64,000 bases of DNA, taken from the NCBI GenBank assembly GCA_020726505.1, contig JAHLEZ010000013.1, positions 1,302,001-1,366,000 of the forward strand, given 5' to 3'. Positions 14,501 to 27,602 of this stretch are shown here, in pieces. The DNA is from Leptodontidium sp. MPI-SDFR-AT-0119 (Eukaryota > Ascomycota > Leotiomycetes > Helotiales > Leptodontidiaceae). Each line of letters starts with the position of its first letter. Positions within the stretch are counted from its first letter, which is position 1. The notes beneath the pieces were generated by a model. That model searched no databases and was not told the origin of the DNA. It saw only the letters and a list, made by a program, of their open reading frames with translations. The position numbers were made by a program, and so were the translations under genes.

Positions 14501-15467
14501 AAATATATTTATTAAAAGTATATTAAGGAATCTTATGTTATTTTTATTTATAAAAACTTTTTTATTTAATAAATTAAGTATCTTTATAATTAAAACACTA
14601 GAAATTTACCTAATTCCACTCAAATCCCATAGTAAATCCGGCTAGACTTAATTAAAGATCTTATAAATTTATAAAAAGACCCCCTTAATTAAAACTCTAT
14701 ATAAAAACAAAAAGATCCCCGTAAACTTAACTAAATCTTACTTAAACTTAAAGCTTTTTAAACTAAAGTATACTAGTTATGTTTTTAAATATATCCGCTA
14801 TACTTATAGACTTTCTGTGTTTTCTCGTAACTCTATTAGCTCTAGTTTTAGCCTTATTATTCGAGTTATCCTTTTTATTATACTTAAGAGAAAAACAACG
14901 CGAAAAAAAGGGAACGATCTTATTAGTCTCCTCTTCGGAGCTCGAAGACTTACTTAAATAATCGAGGAGGGTCTTAATAATAACGTAATACTTCTTAATA
15001 AACTTAGAATAATTAGCTTAATAATAACTAATAAATTATTAAAAAAGAATTTATATACTTTTTAATTATCGGCATTAATAGCGCGGACTAATTTCTTATT
15101 ATACTTTAAAAGATCGTTAGTGGCGGGAGAGTATAAGTGGCTATTAGTATAGTTAAAGTAACGACTACTAGCCGAAGTAGTGTTTATATAATAGTAGCCC
15201 TGATCTCCTTTATTATAAACGGCAGCTTAAATATATAATAAATAAGAATTAATAAATTCGCGGCTTATAGTATTATTAGTATATACTTTAATACTCGATT
15301 AATAAAAGTGAGATTTAAATAAATAAAAAGAAATATATACTAGGGGGTTTTTTTATTAACGAAGATCCTTTAAAACTCTTATAAGACTAATAAGGAGAAG
15401 TAAAAACACTAACACGTTTACGAGGTTAGAGATTAAGAACTTTATTTAATACTCTCTTAAGAGTCTT

Positions 15468-15769
15468 TGTTACGGCTGGCCAAAGGTTGATACGGCGAGT
15501 TGACTCTAGCTTTGTATTTGGGCCTAAGGCTACGCTCAGAATCGAGAAGAAAAGACAAGGAGAAAAGGAGAGCTCCCCGTAAGGGAGGGCTCGAGTATAT
15601 ATACATGAAGGACCCTCCTAATGGGGCCTAGCGTAGTCGAGTGCCATTCACGTCAACATGTCGCAGGCTCGCCACCTAGTCTTCCCTATCGGGCTTAGCG
15701 CCGTCGCATAGCCAGCGATGCTACGAGCCAGTGTCGGTTAGAATGCGAGGCGCATCGTAGGTCGTAACA
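15468..15769 (-). repeat. Solo LTR of family 2 with target-site duplication
   Basis: On the minus strand this 302-bp LTR reads TGTTACGACC to GGCCGTAACA. The plus-strand flanks are gtctt at 15463-15467 and gtctt at 15770-15774, a perfect 5-bp target duplication, so it is a complete solo LTR and not a fragment. It keeps many CpG and CpA sites and is much less AT-shifted than its surroundings and than the copies at 5234 and 58082. It therefore arrived late, or escaped heavy RIP because it is short. Confidence 0.88.
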
Positions 15770-17123
15770 GTCTTTAAAGTACTAATAAAAACTTAAATAG
15801 TTATTTTAAATAATATATAAGTAACGTAAATAAAAAATAAAGACTTTAGTAAAGAGAAGTAAATAAAAGTATAACAAGAGCGGCGAGGGACAAGTAAGAT
15901 ATTATTATTAAAGTTAAATATATCCGCAAAATAAAGGGGATTGCCTAAGGAGATAATAAAACGAGAGAATATAAAAGGAGTAAAAGAAGTACTATTAGTA
16001 AGCTTATTTTTATTATTATTAATCTCGGTAAAGATATCCTTAAGCTTATTATTATTATCTTTTTAGATAAGAGATAATAAGGCGAATACTTTTATAGTAA
16101 TTATTTATTACTTAAAGAGTTAATTTAATACTCGAAAGTAAGGGGGTAAGAAATAAGTATATAGAAATAAATAATTAAAGATAAGAAAATAAATACTTAT
16201 AACTTAAAGTCTTTAGCGACATTATTTTTATATAACTTTACACTTTATATTAAAGCCACTTTCCTCGCGGGCAATTTAGCGATTTATTTAATTAATAAGA
16301 GTCTTAAAGCGTTCTTATAGACTTTTAGTAGTCTTAAAAGGAGTAGATTTATTAGGTATCTTGAAATACTCGATAATAAATTTAATAATATTAAAGAAGA
16401 GGAAAAGAATAGAGGGGGAAATGTAAAGGTATATATTAGCGTTAATAATACTAAAAAAGGGTTATTATTAATAAGAAAGGAGGGCAGTATTTATAGTAGT
16501 AGGCGGAAGGCTCGCGATTACTAATCGCGTGTATAGTTTACTAATTAATACTATTTACTAAGTAAGTGGAAACCTTTATATTAACCCGACGTGGCTTAGC
16601 TAATTAGAGTATTAAGCGCCACTTTTTAACTTAACGTAATTATTAGCGATGTCTAATTAACTAATTAACATTTTAATTGTACTTATCTTTGGACCGGGCT
16701 ATTTGTCTTATAATAAGATCTTAGCCCTATAATCTATAGATCGTATTCTCTTTCCGGAAACTTTATCTTATATTTTTATATTTATAATTTAAGATAGATA
16801 TATAAATACTTTTGTGTTTATAATACGCCTTATTTACGTACTCTTATTTAATATTTAAGATCGTAACGTGGCGACTTATATTATTATTTACTTTTTAGAG
16901 AGTACGCGTTTATTAATAAACGAGCTCCCGATTACGTACTTAACTATATATTATACTTTCTTTTGTTATAACTCACTTGACAACTATATAATAGTCTTAA
17001 TTAGTCTTTCTTAGAGCCTTATTTATTTACTTAGAGTACGTATAAGGCATCCCCTAATCTCCTTAGTACGCCTCTTTAATACTAAGCTTAATATCTTTAT
17101 AACTATAGCTTACTATAAAGGTG

Positions 17124-17318
17124 TGTCGCGTACTAGCGCAGTTCTTTAGTCTAATGTATACTTGCGTAAGTACTCTAAGTATATAAACTTAATCTTTAGC
17201 TCTTCTCTTTTAAAAAAAAACGCTTAATTTAATTAATCTTTGAACACACTTTCTAGAACCTTATATAATCGTAGAATCTTTTAAGTCCCCTAAACCACTG
17301 CTCTTCTTCTATATGACA
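17124..17318 (+). repeat. 3-prime LTR of the nested element
   Basis: This 195-bp sequence begins TGTCGCGTACTAGCG and ends CTATATGACA. It is the partner of 8370-8564 and is followed directly by gtaat, the second half of the target duplication. Confidence 0.85.
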
Positions 17319-17323
17319 GTAAT

Positions 17324-20300
17324 ATTTTCAGTAGTATAATCTATAGATAATAAAGAGGTTATTAGTCGATTTGAGACTTAACTAGAGTAACACTTTTATA
17401 TATAGCGCTAAAGCTTACGTAATAATTAAGGACCGATAAGCTCTTTATAATAAGAGAGGCTTTAAAGTCAACCTTAGGGGGTATATTAAATATTTAATTA
17501 GTTACTATATAACTAATATATATAAGGTCTAAATACCCTAACTAAAGCGTGTAATATATACCCGAAACGTTATTTTTAATAAGGTATAGTTTTATAATAA
17601 GTAAGTAGTAGTCGGCTAATTACTACTAATACTTAAATAAGTCGTTAATATACTTATAGAGTCTAAGGCTACTTAAGACGCCGAGTTAGTTATTAAACAC
17701 GTAATAGACGAGTATATAAAGGCAAAAAATAATATTAAATTAAATAAGTTACTATTTAACTTAATAGAAGTCGACGAAGTTTTTATAAAAGTAATCTTAC
17801 ACGTAATTACTAAGGCGAGACTGCTTATTTTACGAGAGTACTAAAATAAGATAATACTATTAAATTCACGAATTAATACGTTAGAGGATAATATAAGGCT
17901 TAATAAAGACAATATAAAAGTTTTAGTAATATTAAAAAGCTTAAGTACACTAAGACAGACTCGAAGCTAAATATAACGAAACGAATATATTAAGCCTAAG
18001 AGGAGTGCCCTAAGTACGAAATAACTACGCCAAATTAAAGGTACGTGTAAATTAATACCTTAAGTTATAATTTAAAGTAAAGCACAAAATAATTAAAGTT
18101 AATTACTAAACTAATTTAAAGTAATTAGTATAAGTCTAAGAAGTATACTATAATATAAAAACACCTCGTCTAAGGAGGATTACGACGACGAGTTAAAGGG
18201 AGAATAATAACTACTCTTAAAAAACACATTATTAAAGACAATAATATAACCCTTATTAAAAGAAATTATATCTTAAGAGACCTTAAACAAAGTGTTATAA
18301 GCACTTAACTAAAGTTAACTATACCTTGTCACTCGAGCTTAGTAGAGACAACAAGCTAAAGAGATAATATAATTAAATAAACAATTAAAGATTAAGCCGG
18401 GAGTATACTCCTTTATAATAAAGGAGCGCTTAAGTACTAAGTTTATAGATTAAAAAGACAAAAACTATATATAAATCACATCCTTTATTATAACGTTCTA
18501 AAATAAAAACGTGACGCGAGAAGATAATAAAGACTATAAAACTATATATATTGTTTTTATAATTATAGTTAGTGGCGAAACAATTAGAATATAAGAAATT
18601 ATAAGCTCTAAAATAATATAATTATATTAAGTAAAACTTCTAATAATACTAAAGTATTAATAGAACTTAGACTAACACTCGTGAGGAAAACACTTCCAAG
18701 AAGACGTATATAAGGAAATAAAGAACCTCTAGGCTAAGAAATACTAGTATATTATACTTAAAGTAAACATTAAAAAAACGCTTATATTATTAAAATAAGT
18801 GTTTACTTATAAAGTTAACTTAGTTAAATAACTTATACGTATTAAATCGCGTATTATTACTAAGAGTGACTTATAAGAAGATACTATTATATTCTCTACG
18901 TACGCCTTTATACTAGCGGCAAGGTCTTTTTATATTACAATAGCCTTAGTAGCCTAATTTAATTTAGAAGTTAAGTAATACGACGTCGTAAACGCTTTTA
19001 TTAATATAAAATAAGATAAACGAAGTATACTCGTTTATTATTACTTTTCTAACGGTTTTAAATAGCCTAATATAGTTATAAAGATCAATAAAGCCTTATA
19101 TAGCCTACGCGATTTCTTAGCCTTATAATATAGTGACTTCTTAGTTATACTTAAAAGCCTTAGTTTAAAGCTATTTACAAAAGAGCCTTATATATTTATA
19201 AATAATAAGTATATAATATTTATAACCTTTTACGTAAATAATATATAAGTGTTATATTATAAATTAAACTTCGCTATAATAATTAAAATTACTAATAGCC
19301 TTAATAAAGCTTACGAGCTAATTATAATAAGTAACGTAAAGTAGTTTTTAAAGATACGAATTATATAAAATAAATATATAAAATAATTACGTTAGTTTAC
19401 GACACGTATATAAAAAAGGTAGCCTAAAAATTTAACCTAATAAATAATAATTGCCTAAGTACTTCTTTATTATATTACGACTTAATTAAAAACACTAATA
19501 AAGTAATAAAAATATAAATTAAAAAGTACTAAGAAAAGGTTAGATTTGTCTTATATACGACTATTATAATTAAACTAAATATAGCTTTTATAACTTTATA
19601 ATTATTATAATTCTTAATAAACTTAAGTTAAAAGAATTTATAAGCTATTAATTAAATAATACGTTATTTATTTAATATACACTTTTTAAGGACTATTTAT
19701 AATTATTAATAATATAAAACGTAACTTATAATAGTATTTAATACCTCTTTTATAAATAATTTAGAAACTAAGTGTTTTTTATAAGGGCTTATTATTCTTT
19801 TATTTAGGGGTATTATATTATAAAAAGTATTTAAGTAAAATATAGTTATTACCTCAATTACAAAAGTTAAGCTCTTAAGAGTAAAGTGAACTATAAAAGA
19901 GGTTATAATATTATAAAGGCCTTTTAAAGAAATATACTTTAATATAAGGTGCCCTTAGAATATCTTCTATAATAATTAATAAATAATAAGGCTTATAATT
20001 AGAGAGAACTAGTATATATTAACTAAGTTTAGGCACGTTAATATTTAAAATATATAATTACGTTAAAAATATTAAAAAGATAGTTTGAAAGTTATGTATT
20101 TACTTAATAATAAGATATATACTAATAGCCTCACTAAAAACCTCTTACACTAGAAGTTTAAGACCTTCTTAGTACTACTTAACTTATAAGATGTTAGAGC
20201 GTTAGTAGAAGAGCTTAATTAAAGCTTATACTTTATTATAAAATATACTCTTTTATTTTCCTTTATATTTTTTAAAGTAATATAATTACGTTAAGCACGT

Positions 20301-20497
20301 TCTTTTTAAATTATTAAAAGGCAAGAATTTTATTCTAGTTAAAGCCACAACTAAACTAACGCAAAGTAAGTATATAAAGGCCTGTTCTTAAGTTACTTAT
20401 AAAGTAATAAACTATAACTCTAAAGGGGCACGTTCTTAAGCCGCTATTAAGTCACGAACTAAACTACTAATAAGTCTACTAGCTTTACTAGTAATTC
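17324..20497 (+). mobile_element. Ty1/Copia-type element copy 1, 3-prime half (RT to pol end)
   Basis: This continues the element cut at 8369. Around 18950-19150 the plus strand shows a Copia reverse-transcriptase region (YDVVNAFIN and KALYSLRDF with stops between). Near 20130 it shows the pol end (TNSLTKNLL). The matching sequence on the minus strand lies at 21.7-24.9 kb. The last 160 bp (about 20335-20497) are repeated inverted at about 21740-21900. No 3-prime LTR of family 2 is found next to it. Confidence 0.72.
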
Positions 20498-21738
20498 TGT
20501 CGTGTAAGAGCACGCCTAGAGGCTCTATAGAGGCGAAATTAACGTATTATTAAGGTATGCGTAGTATTGTAATTGATTGTTATATTAGTTTATATATAGT
20601 GTATTCGAGCTCCCTGAGTACGGAGCTCGCGGGCGCTTTGGCTATAGTTCCTTTAATTAGGCTCGCTTAGTCGGCTTACCACAACTTATATAATATACCC
20701 CCTTACTAAGGACAATACTAAGCTTTAGCGAAGTAAATAAGTGCTTAATAAATATAATAAATAATAAGAAATCGATATATAATATATAATTAATAATAGT
20801 AAGTTAATAAATAATAAGGATAAATAATAAATAATAGTTAAAGTAAATATATTAAACGTTTAAACGAGAATATATAAACAATTACTCTTTTATTATAACT
20901 TCCTTTTGTAAGTATATTAAATTCAAAATAAGTTATATCTTTGCTATTAAGTTAACCGCCCGCGCCTCCCGTTACTTTAACTTCGCCGCTACTCGCGTAA
21001 TAAAGAAAGTACGTTTCCCTTATATTTTATTAATTTAAGATTAGTTCTAACGTTATTTAAGTTAAAAAGTTAAAAAATTAAGTAAGTTAAAGTATATTAA
21101 CTAATTATAATAGTCTACCGCCGCTCCTCGCCGCCGCACCTCCTCTCTTGCGCCCCCTCCTGCCGCCCCTGCCACCCCCTCTCGCCGCCGCGCTAAAGTA
21201 GGTGTTAATAAGGAGGTCCCTTGCTTAGTATACGTTAAAGTTGCCTTAAAAGGTAACCTCTTTATTAATATTTATTAAGATACTACTAGCTCGACTTAGT
21301 GCCTTTGATACTATAGTTAGAATTATAGTTGCGCCGGTCTTATTAGGCCTACTATTGCGGTAGCTTTTGTTGCCTTTTTAGAGGAGAAGCGTGATACCTC
21401 ACGTACTCGCGTAAGTTTGACTTTAGTTTTTGTAGTTTTAAGTTTAGTTAACTTTAAGTAGTAGTTAAAATCACTCTAAGCCGCAGTTCGTAAGACTCTT
21501 ACTACTCCTAATATATTTATTCCGTCTTTATAATAGCTTCAAAGAGACTAACTTTAGTTGTTTAGCCGCTGCCGCCCTTGCCGCTGCCCTTGCCCTCGCC
21601 CCCCGCCTAATCCTCCTACCTGTTCGGGTTAGTGCTAGTGCTGGTGCTAGTGCTGGTGCTATTGATGCTGGTGCTGGTGCTGCTACTACTACTGATAATG
21701 CTAGTAGTGTGGCCGCCCGCCGCCGCCGTATTAAGGAG
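20498..21738 (+). mobile_element. Unclassified element with 198-bp terminal unit, one end missing
   Basis: It starts with a 198-bp unit (20498-20695, TGTCGTG start) shared with 27603-27800 and 28824-29020. It continues with about 1040 bp of internal sequence that matches the minus strand of 27801-28823, including GC-rich triplet runs around 21120-21190 and 21560-21735. The second terminal unit is absent: the sequence changes at about 21738 into the inverted Copia copy. No protein motif is recognisable. Class (TIR element, foldback, or LTR-derived) is open. Confidence 0.6.
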
Positions 21739-24700
21739 TTACTAGTAGAGCTAGTGGACTTATTAATAGTTTAATTCGCGACTTAATAGCGGCTTAAGAA
21801 CGTGCTCTTTTAGAGTTATAATTTATTACTTTATAAGTAGTTTAAAAACGGGCCCTTATATATTTATTTTGTATTAATTTAGTTATAACTTTAGCCGAAA
21901 TAGAATTCTTGCCCTTTAATAACTTAAAAAAAATATACTTAACGTGATTATATTAATTTAAAAAATACTTTAGAAATATAAAGGAAAAACAAAAGAGTAT
22001 ATTTATAGTAAGTTATAAGCTTATATATTAATTTTATACTTTAATTAAGCTCTTCTACCGACGCCCTAGCGTCTTATAAATTAAGTAATGCGACAAAAGT
22101 CTTAAACTTCTAGCGTGGGAGGTTTTTAGTAAGGCTATTTATATATATCTCACTTATAGGTAAGTATATAACCTTAAAACTGCCTTTTTAGTACTCTTAG
22201 TATAACTATATATTCTAAATATTAACGTGCCTAATCTTAGTTAATATACGTTAGTTTTCTTTAATTATAAGCCTAATTATTTATTAATTATTATAAAAGA
22301 TATTTTAAGGGCAACTTATATTAAAGTATATTTCTTTAAAAGGCCTTTATAATATTATAACCTCTTTTATAATTCGCTTTACTCTTAAGAGCTTAGCTTT
22401 TATAATCGAGGTAGTAATTATATCTTACTTAAATGTTTTTTAAAATATAATACCCTTAAATAAAAGAATAATAAGCCCTTATAAAAAACGCTTAGTTTCT
22501 AAATTATTTATTAAAAAAGTATTAAACGTTATTATAAACTACGTTTCGCGCTATTAATAATTATAAACGATTATTAAGAAGCGTGTATTAAATAAGTAAT
22601 ATATTATTTAATTAATAACTTATAAGTAATTTTGACTTAAGTTTATTAAGAAATACGACAATTATAAAGTTATAAAAATTATATTTAATTTAATTATAAT
22701 AATCGTATATAAGACAAATCTAACCTTTTCTTAATATTTTTTAATTTATATTTTTATTACTTTATTAGTGTTTTTAACTAAGTCGTAATATAATAGAGGA
22801 GTACTTAAGTAATTATTATTTATTAAGTTAAATTTCTAAGTTACTTTTTTTATATACGTATTATAAACTAACGTAATTGTTTTTATATATTTATTTTATA
22901 TAATTCGTATCTTTAGAAATTACTTTACGTTACTTATTATAATTAACTCGTAAGCTTTATTAAGGTTATTAGTAATTTTAGTCGCTATAATAAAGTTTAA
23001 CTTATAATATAACACTTATATATTATTTACGTAAAAGGTTATAAATATTATATACTTATTATTTATAAATATATAAGGCTCTTTTGTAAATAGCTTTAAA
23101 CTAAGGCTTTTAAGTATAACTAAGAAGTCACTATATTATAAGGCTAAGAAATCGCGTAGGTTATATAAGGCTTTATTGATCTTTATAACTATATTAGGCT
23201 ATTTAAAACCGTTAGAAAAGTAATAATAAACGAGTATACTTCGTTTATCTTATTTTATATTAATAAAAGCGTTTACGACGTCGTATTACTTAACTTCTAA
23301 ATTAAATTAGGCTACTAGGGCTATTGTAATACAAAAAAACCTCGCCGTTAATATAAAGGCGTACGTAAAAAATATAGTGGCATTTTTCTGTAAGTTACCC
23401 TTAGTAATAAATACGCGATTTAGTATATATAAGTTATTTAACTAAGTTAACTTTATAAGTAAATACTTATTTTAATAATATAAGCGTCGTTTTAACGCGT
23501 GTCCTAAGTATAATATATTAGTATTTCTTAGCCTAAAGGTTCTTTATCTTCTTACGTGCGTCCTTTTAGAAGCGTTTTCCCTACAAGTACTAGTCTAAGT
23601 TCTATTAGTACTTTAGTGTTATTAAAAGCTTTACTTAATATAGTTATATTATTTTAAAGCTTATAGTTTCTTATACTTTAATTGTTTCGCTATTAATTAT
23701 AGTCACAAAGATAGTATATATAGTTTTATAGTCTTTATTATCTTCTTACGTTATATCTTTATTTTAAAATATCGTAATAAAAGATATAATTTATATATAA
23801 TTCTTATTTTTTTAATTTATAAACTTAGTGTTTAAGAGCTCCCTTATAATAAAGGAGTATACTTTAGGCTTAATCTTTAACCGTTTATTTAACTATATTA
23901 TTTCTTTAGCTCGCCGTCTTCGCTAAGCTCGAGTAACAGAGTGTAATTAACTTTAGTTTAGTACTTGTAGTACTTCGTCTAAGGTCTCTTAAGACATGTT
24001 CTTGTTTAATAGGCCTTATGTTAGTGTCTTTAACGGTAAGTTTTCTAAGAGGAGTTATTGTTTTTCCTTAAGCTCGTCGTAATCCTCCTTAGACGAGGTG
24101 TTTTCGTACTGTAGTACATTTCCTAAACTTAAACTAGTTACTTTAAGTTAGTTTAGTAATTAACTTTAGTTATCTCGTGTTCCACTTTAAATTAAAACTT
24201 AAGGTATTAATTTGCGCGTACCCTTAATTTAGCGTAGTTATTTTACACTTAGAATACTTCTCTTAGGCTCAATATATTCGTTTCGTTATATTTAACTTCG
24301 AGTTTGTCTTAGTGTGCTTAGGCTTTTTGTTATTATTAAAACTATTATATTGTCTTTATTAAGTTATATATTATTTTTTAACGTATTAATTTGTAAATTT
24401 AATAGTATTATCTTATTTTAGTACTCTCGTAAAATAAGTAGTCCCGCCTTAATAATTACGTATAAAATTACCTTTATAAAAACTTCGTTAACTTTTATTA
24501 AGTTAAATAATAGCTTATTTAATTTAGTACTATTTTTCGCCTTTATATACTCGTCCGCTACGTATTCGATAATTAATTCAGCGTCTTAAATAGCCTTAAG
24601 CTTTATAAGTATATTAACGACTTATTTAAGTATTAGTAGTGGTTAGCTAATTACTACTTACTTATTATAAAACTATACTTTATTAAAAATAACGTTTTAT

Positions 24701-27540
24701 ATACGTATTACACGCTTTAACTAGGGTATTTAAACCCTATATATATTAGTTATATAATAGTTAACTAGGTATTCGACATGCCCCTTAAGGTTAACTTTAA
24801 AGCCTCTTTTGTCACAAAGAGCTTATCAGTCTTTAATTATCGCGTAGACTTTGGCGCTATACGCAAAAGTATTACTTTAGTTAGGTCTTAAATTAACTAG
24901 TAACCTCTTTACTATATGTAAATCGTACTACTAAAAATACTACTTGAACTATACTTGCAGCACTTTATTTAGTAATCGTATAGCTCTCTTAGCTAATAGT
25001 AACATATTATAAAAGTGTATAGCTATTAAAACAGCCTCCGGCCACAGCTTAAATAATAGATTAGCGCCTATTATTATTTTTAAGGCCTTAGTAATTAGCT
25101 CCCTACTAGCTCTTTTTATACCTCCATTTGGCTTATGCGTGTAAATAGGAGTAGGCTCTAGCTCGATGCTATTATCTAACGCCCATTAGTCGTACTGGGT
25201 CCAGTATCTTGTGTTGATTACAGACGTGTCGTTATCAGACCTGATTTTGCATATAGCTAAGCCGAGTATGTTACAGCACAGCTTTCGCATTATATACTAG
25301 TGATTTCATTGATTTAGACATTGCGGGCATACTTCACAAGAGCTTTCAGGGCCATTTTGCCGAGGTGACTAGCCCGTAAATACTATATTTGTGCTATATC
25401 GCTCTGGGGTCGTAAGAAATTGCGAGTCAATTAAAAGGTATACTTCTTAAGAAGATATAATCGTCTACTAATTATCGGGTATATTATTATAGCAAGAGAT
25501 TTACGAGTCTTTATAAATATACGTAATTATAAAGAGCGCGAGTAGTTATTAACTAGCTTATATTTAAATATTATAAGGTTCTACTTATGCTACAGGTTTC
25601 TCACTACATAGCTTTCTTTAGCACTACTTACGCGCAAAGTCGTATTAGTATTATTATACTACACCCCCGATTGTGCGAGGAGGCTTTCTAAGATAATATT
25701 AATATTAAACCCCTCTATAATAACTACATTAAATAGCGTTAAGTCCTTAATATACGATTCGGCAGGTTTATATATAGCGTTTTTAAAGATACGTATACCT
25801 CTCTTAATAATTAATAAGTTTAAGATGCCCGCGTTAACTAATTCTCTTATAATACGTTTAAAACTACTAAGGACTAGTTTATTAATACTATTAACTAAGT
25901 GAATTACGCCGTAATTGTTAATTAGAATATTATTTAATAAAAGATAGCGTTAAAACTCTATAATACTATAAATACTAATATTAAGAATATTATCTTAAAT
26001 TATATCATTAAAGAGGTTTAATTAAGTACAGTTACGTTAATACTTCTTATCCCTTCTTATATAGCTTTACTTTTGTCTTTATTTCTTATAAGTGCAGCGA
26101 CATTAGTTATTTTAGCGTTAATAGTAAGTTTAAAAGTACTAATGTTATTAGCTTCAGTAATTTTAGTTATTATAACGTACTTTTAACCTTTTTTAGTTAT
26201 AGCAGCCTTAAGCTTCTTAAAGTTTATAATCTTTAACTTCTTGCGAGTTATAATTACCTCGTTAGCGTTTAATATATACTTTATGCCTTCGGTAGTCGTT
26301 CTATTAATTATATAATATAGTCTTTAGTACTTAAGCGGCTTAAAAAAGTGCTTATTATTTATATTATATAGGCATAAGTTACCTTAGTCGCGAGAGCGAG
26401 ATTTACTAAAGCTTACGCCTGATATATTATCGTTTATTCCTTTAAGGGTTAAGTATTAATCGTTACCCCCTCCTTAACGCCTAGGCTTCTTAAATATAAT
26501 GTGCTTTTAGTTTATGTTTAAGAGTACTTATATATAGTCGTTAAGAGTAAAATTATACTCCTTTTTAAGTTAGTCGTTACGTATAATTATACTAAGGATA
26601 GGATTTACCTAATTAAGGTGTATATAAGTTTTTATAACACGTAACCACTTTTTTAAAGCCATAATACCCTTAACTTTAAGTATATCGTACGCTTTAGTAT
26701 CCTTATAAGCCTTTAAGAAGTTCTTTATTTACTAGTTAACGTTAACTTTTTCCTTATATGCCTTCTTTAAAACCTTATCATATTTTATAACTATTATTAT
26801 AAGGACTACCGATTTTAATAGTATTATATCGCGCTAAAGTATACTAACTAACGTTTATAAGCTTAAGTCGCTCTTACTAACTAGTTCCCTAATCGCAAAG
26901 TCTAAAAGCGAATCGTTTACTATTTCAGAGAGTTAGTTATATAGAGCTATGTACTTGTTGTTTTGGCTCGTCTATTTAATAAGCGTGTACTAGTACTTCT
27001 TAGCTTGTGTTACGTAAATCTACTGTATCTTTGCAATTATTAAGTATAAAAGTAGATTAACTTCTTTTAGACTTATTCCTCTTATTAGGGCATCTGTCGA
27101 TATAACTAAGGTAAGTGTAGCCCACGCGTTATCGGACGACTTAAGCGTTAAAGACAGTTATAAGTTTGCTGCTTTTTAAGCTGTAACATTAGCGTAATAT
27201 TAACTTAACTAAGTCTTTGTAACCTCTTACGTAGTACTTTTAAGCGTTAGAGCCTTAAGTCAGTGGTTTAAGATATAGCCTATCGTAAAAGCGCTAGGGT
27301 TTATTATATTTAGTGCACTTATAAAGCTAATATAAAATGTCAAGCGCAAGTGCTATATTACTTAATCCTTCCGCGCCTTTAAATTACAATCCGTAAGTAG
27401 CCTAAGAAGTGATATTATTAGTTTTAGGTATATATATAATAATTTCAAAAAGGTTTTAATAATTTAAGGGTTATTAATAAGCTTTTAAGTACTACTAATA
27501 CGTGTATAAGGCAGTAGTGAAAAAGCCTTTACATGCCTTT
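21739..27540 (-). mobile_element. Ty1/Copia-type element copy 2, inverted and uninterrupted
   Basis: This matches copy 1 (5536-8369 plus 17324-20497) in the opposite orientation over about 5.8 kb, with gag at the right and the pol end at the left. At about 24990 it reads straight through the point where copy 1 carries the nested element, so it preserves the pre-insertion site. The frames are full of stops. Its LTRs are not visible at either end. Confidence 0.75.
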
Positions 27541-27602
27541 ATAAAGCTACGTCGGCGCGTGCATGCGACTAGGAAGCTTTGATAACTTACGAGGCTTATA
27601 AC

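Larger units (their letters stand above)
8370..17318 (+). mobile_element. Nested Ty1/Copia-type element with both LTRs (family 3)
   Basis: This is an 8949-bp insertion bounded by near-identical 195-bp LTRs. It is flanked by a perfect 5-bp target-site duplication, gtaat at 8365-8369 and at 17319-17323. Inside, an integrase end (GVERANQEVINKG near 11290) and a pol C-terminus (NSLTKNLSY near 14405-14440) are readable between stop codons, giving Copia order on the plus strand. From about 14500 to 17120 there is extra sequence after pol, including a solo LTR at 15468-15769. A 170-bp piece at about 9495-9670 recurs at 29026-29195. The inverted host copy lacks the insertion, which confirms its borders. 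Confidence 0.85.

Noticed and set aside
14779..14961. Hydrophobic 60-codon frame inside the nested element
   Set aside because: Low-GC sequence gives Leu/Phe-rich frames by chance. It lies after the pol end, and no known accessory protein is recognisable.
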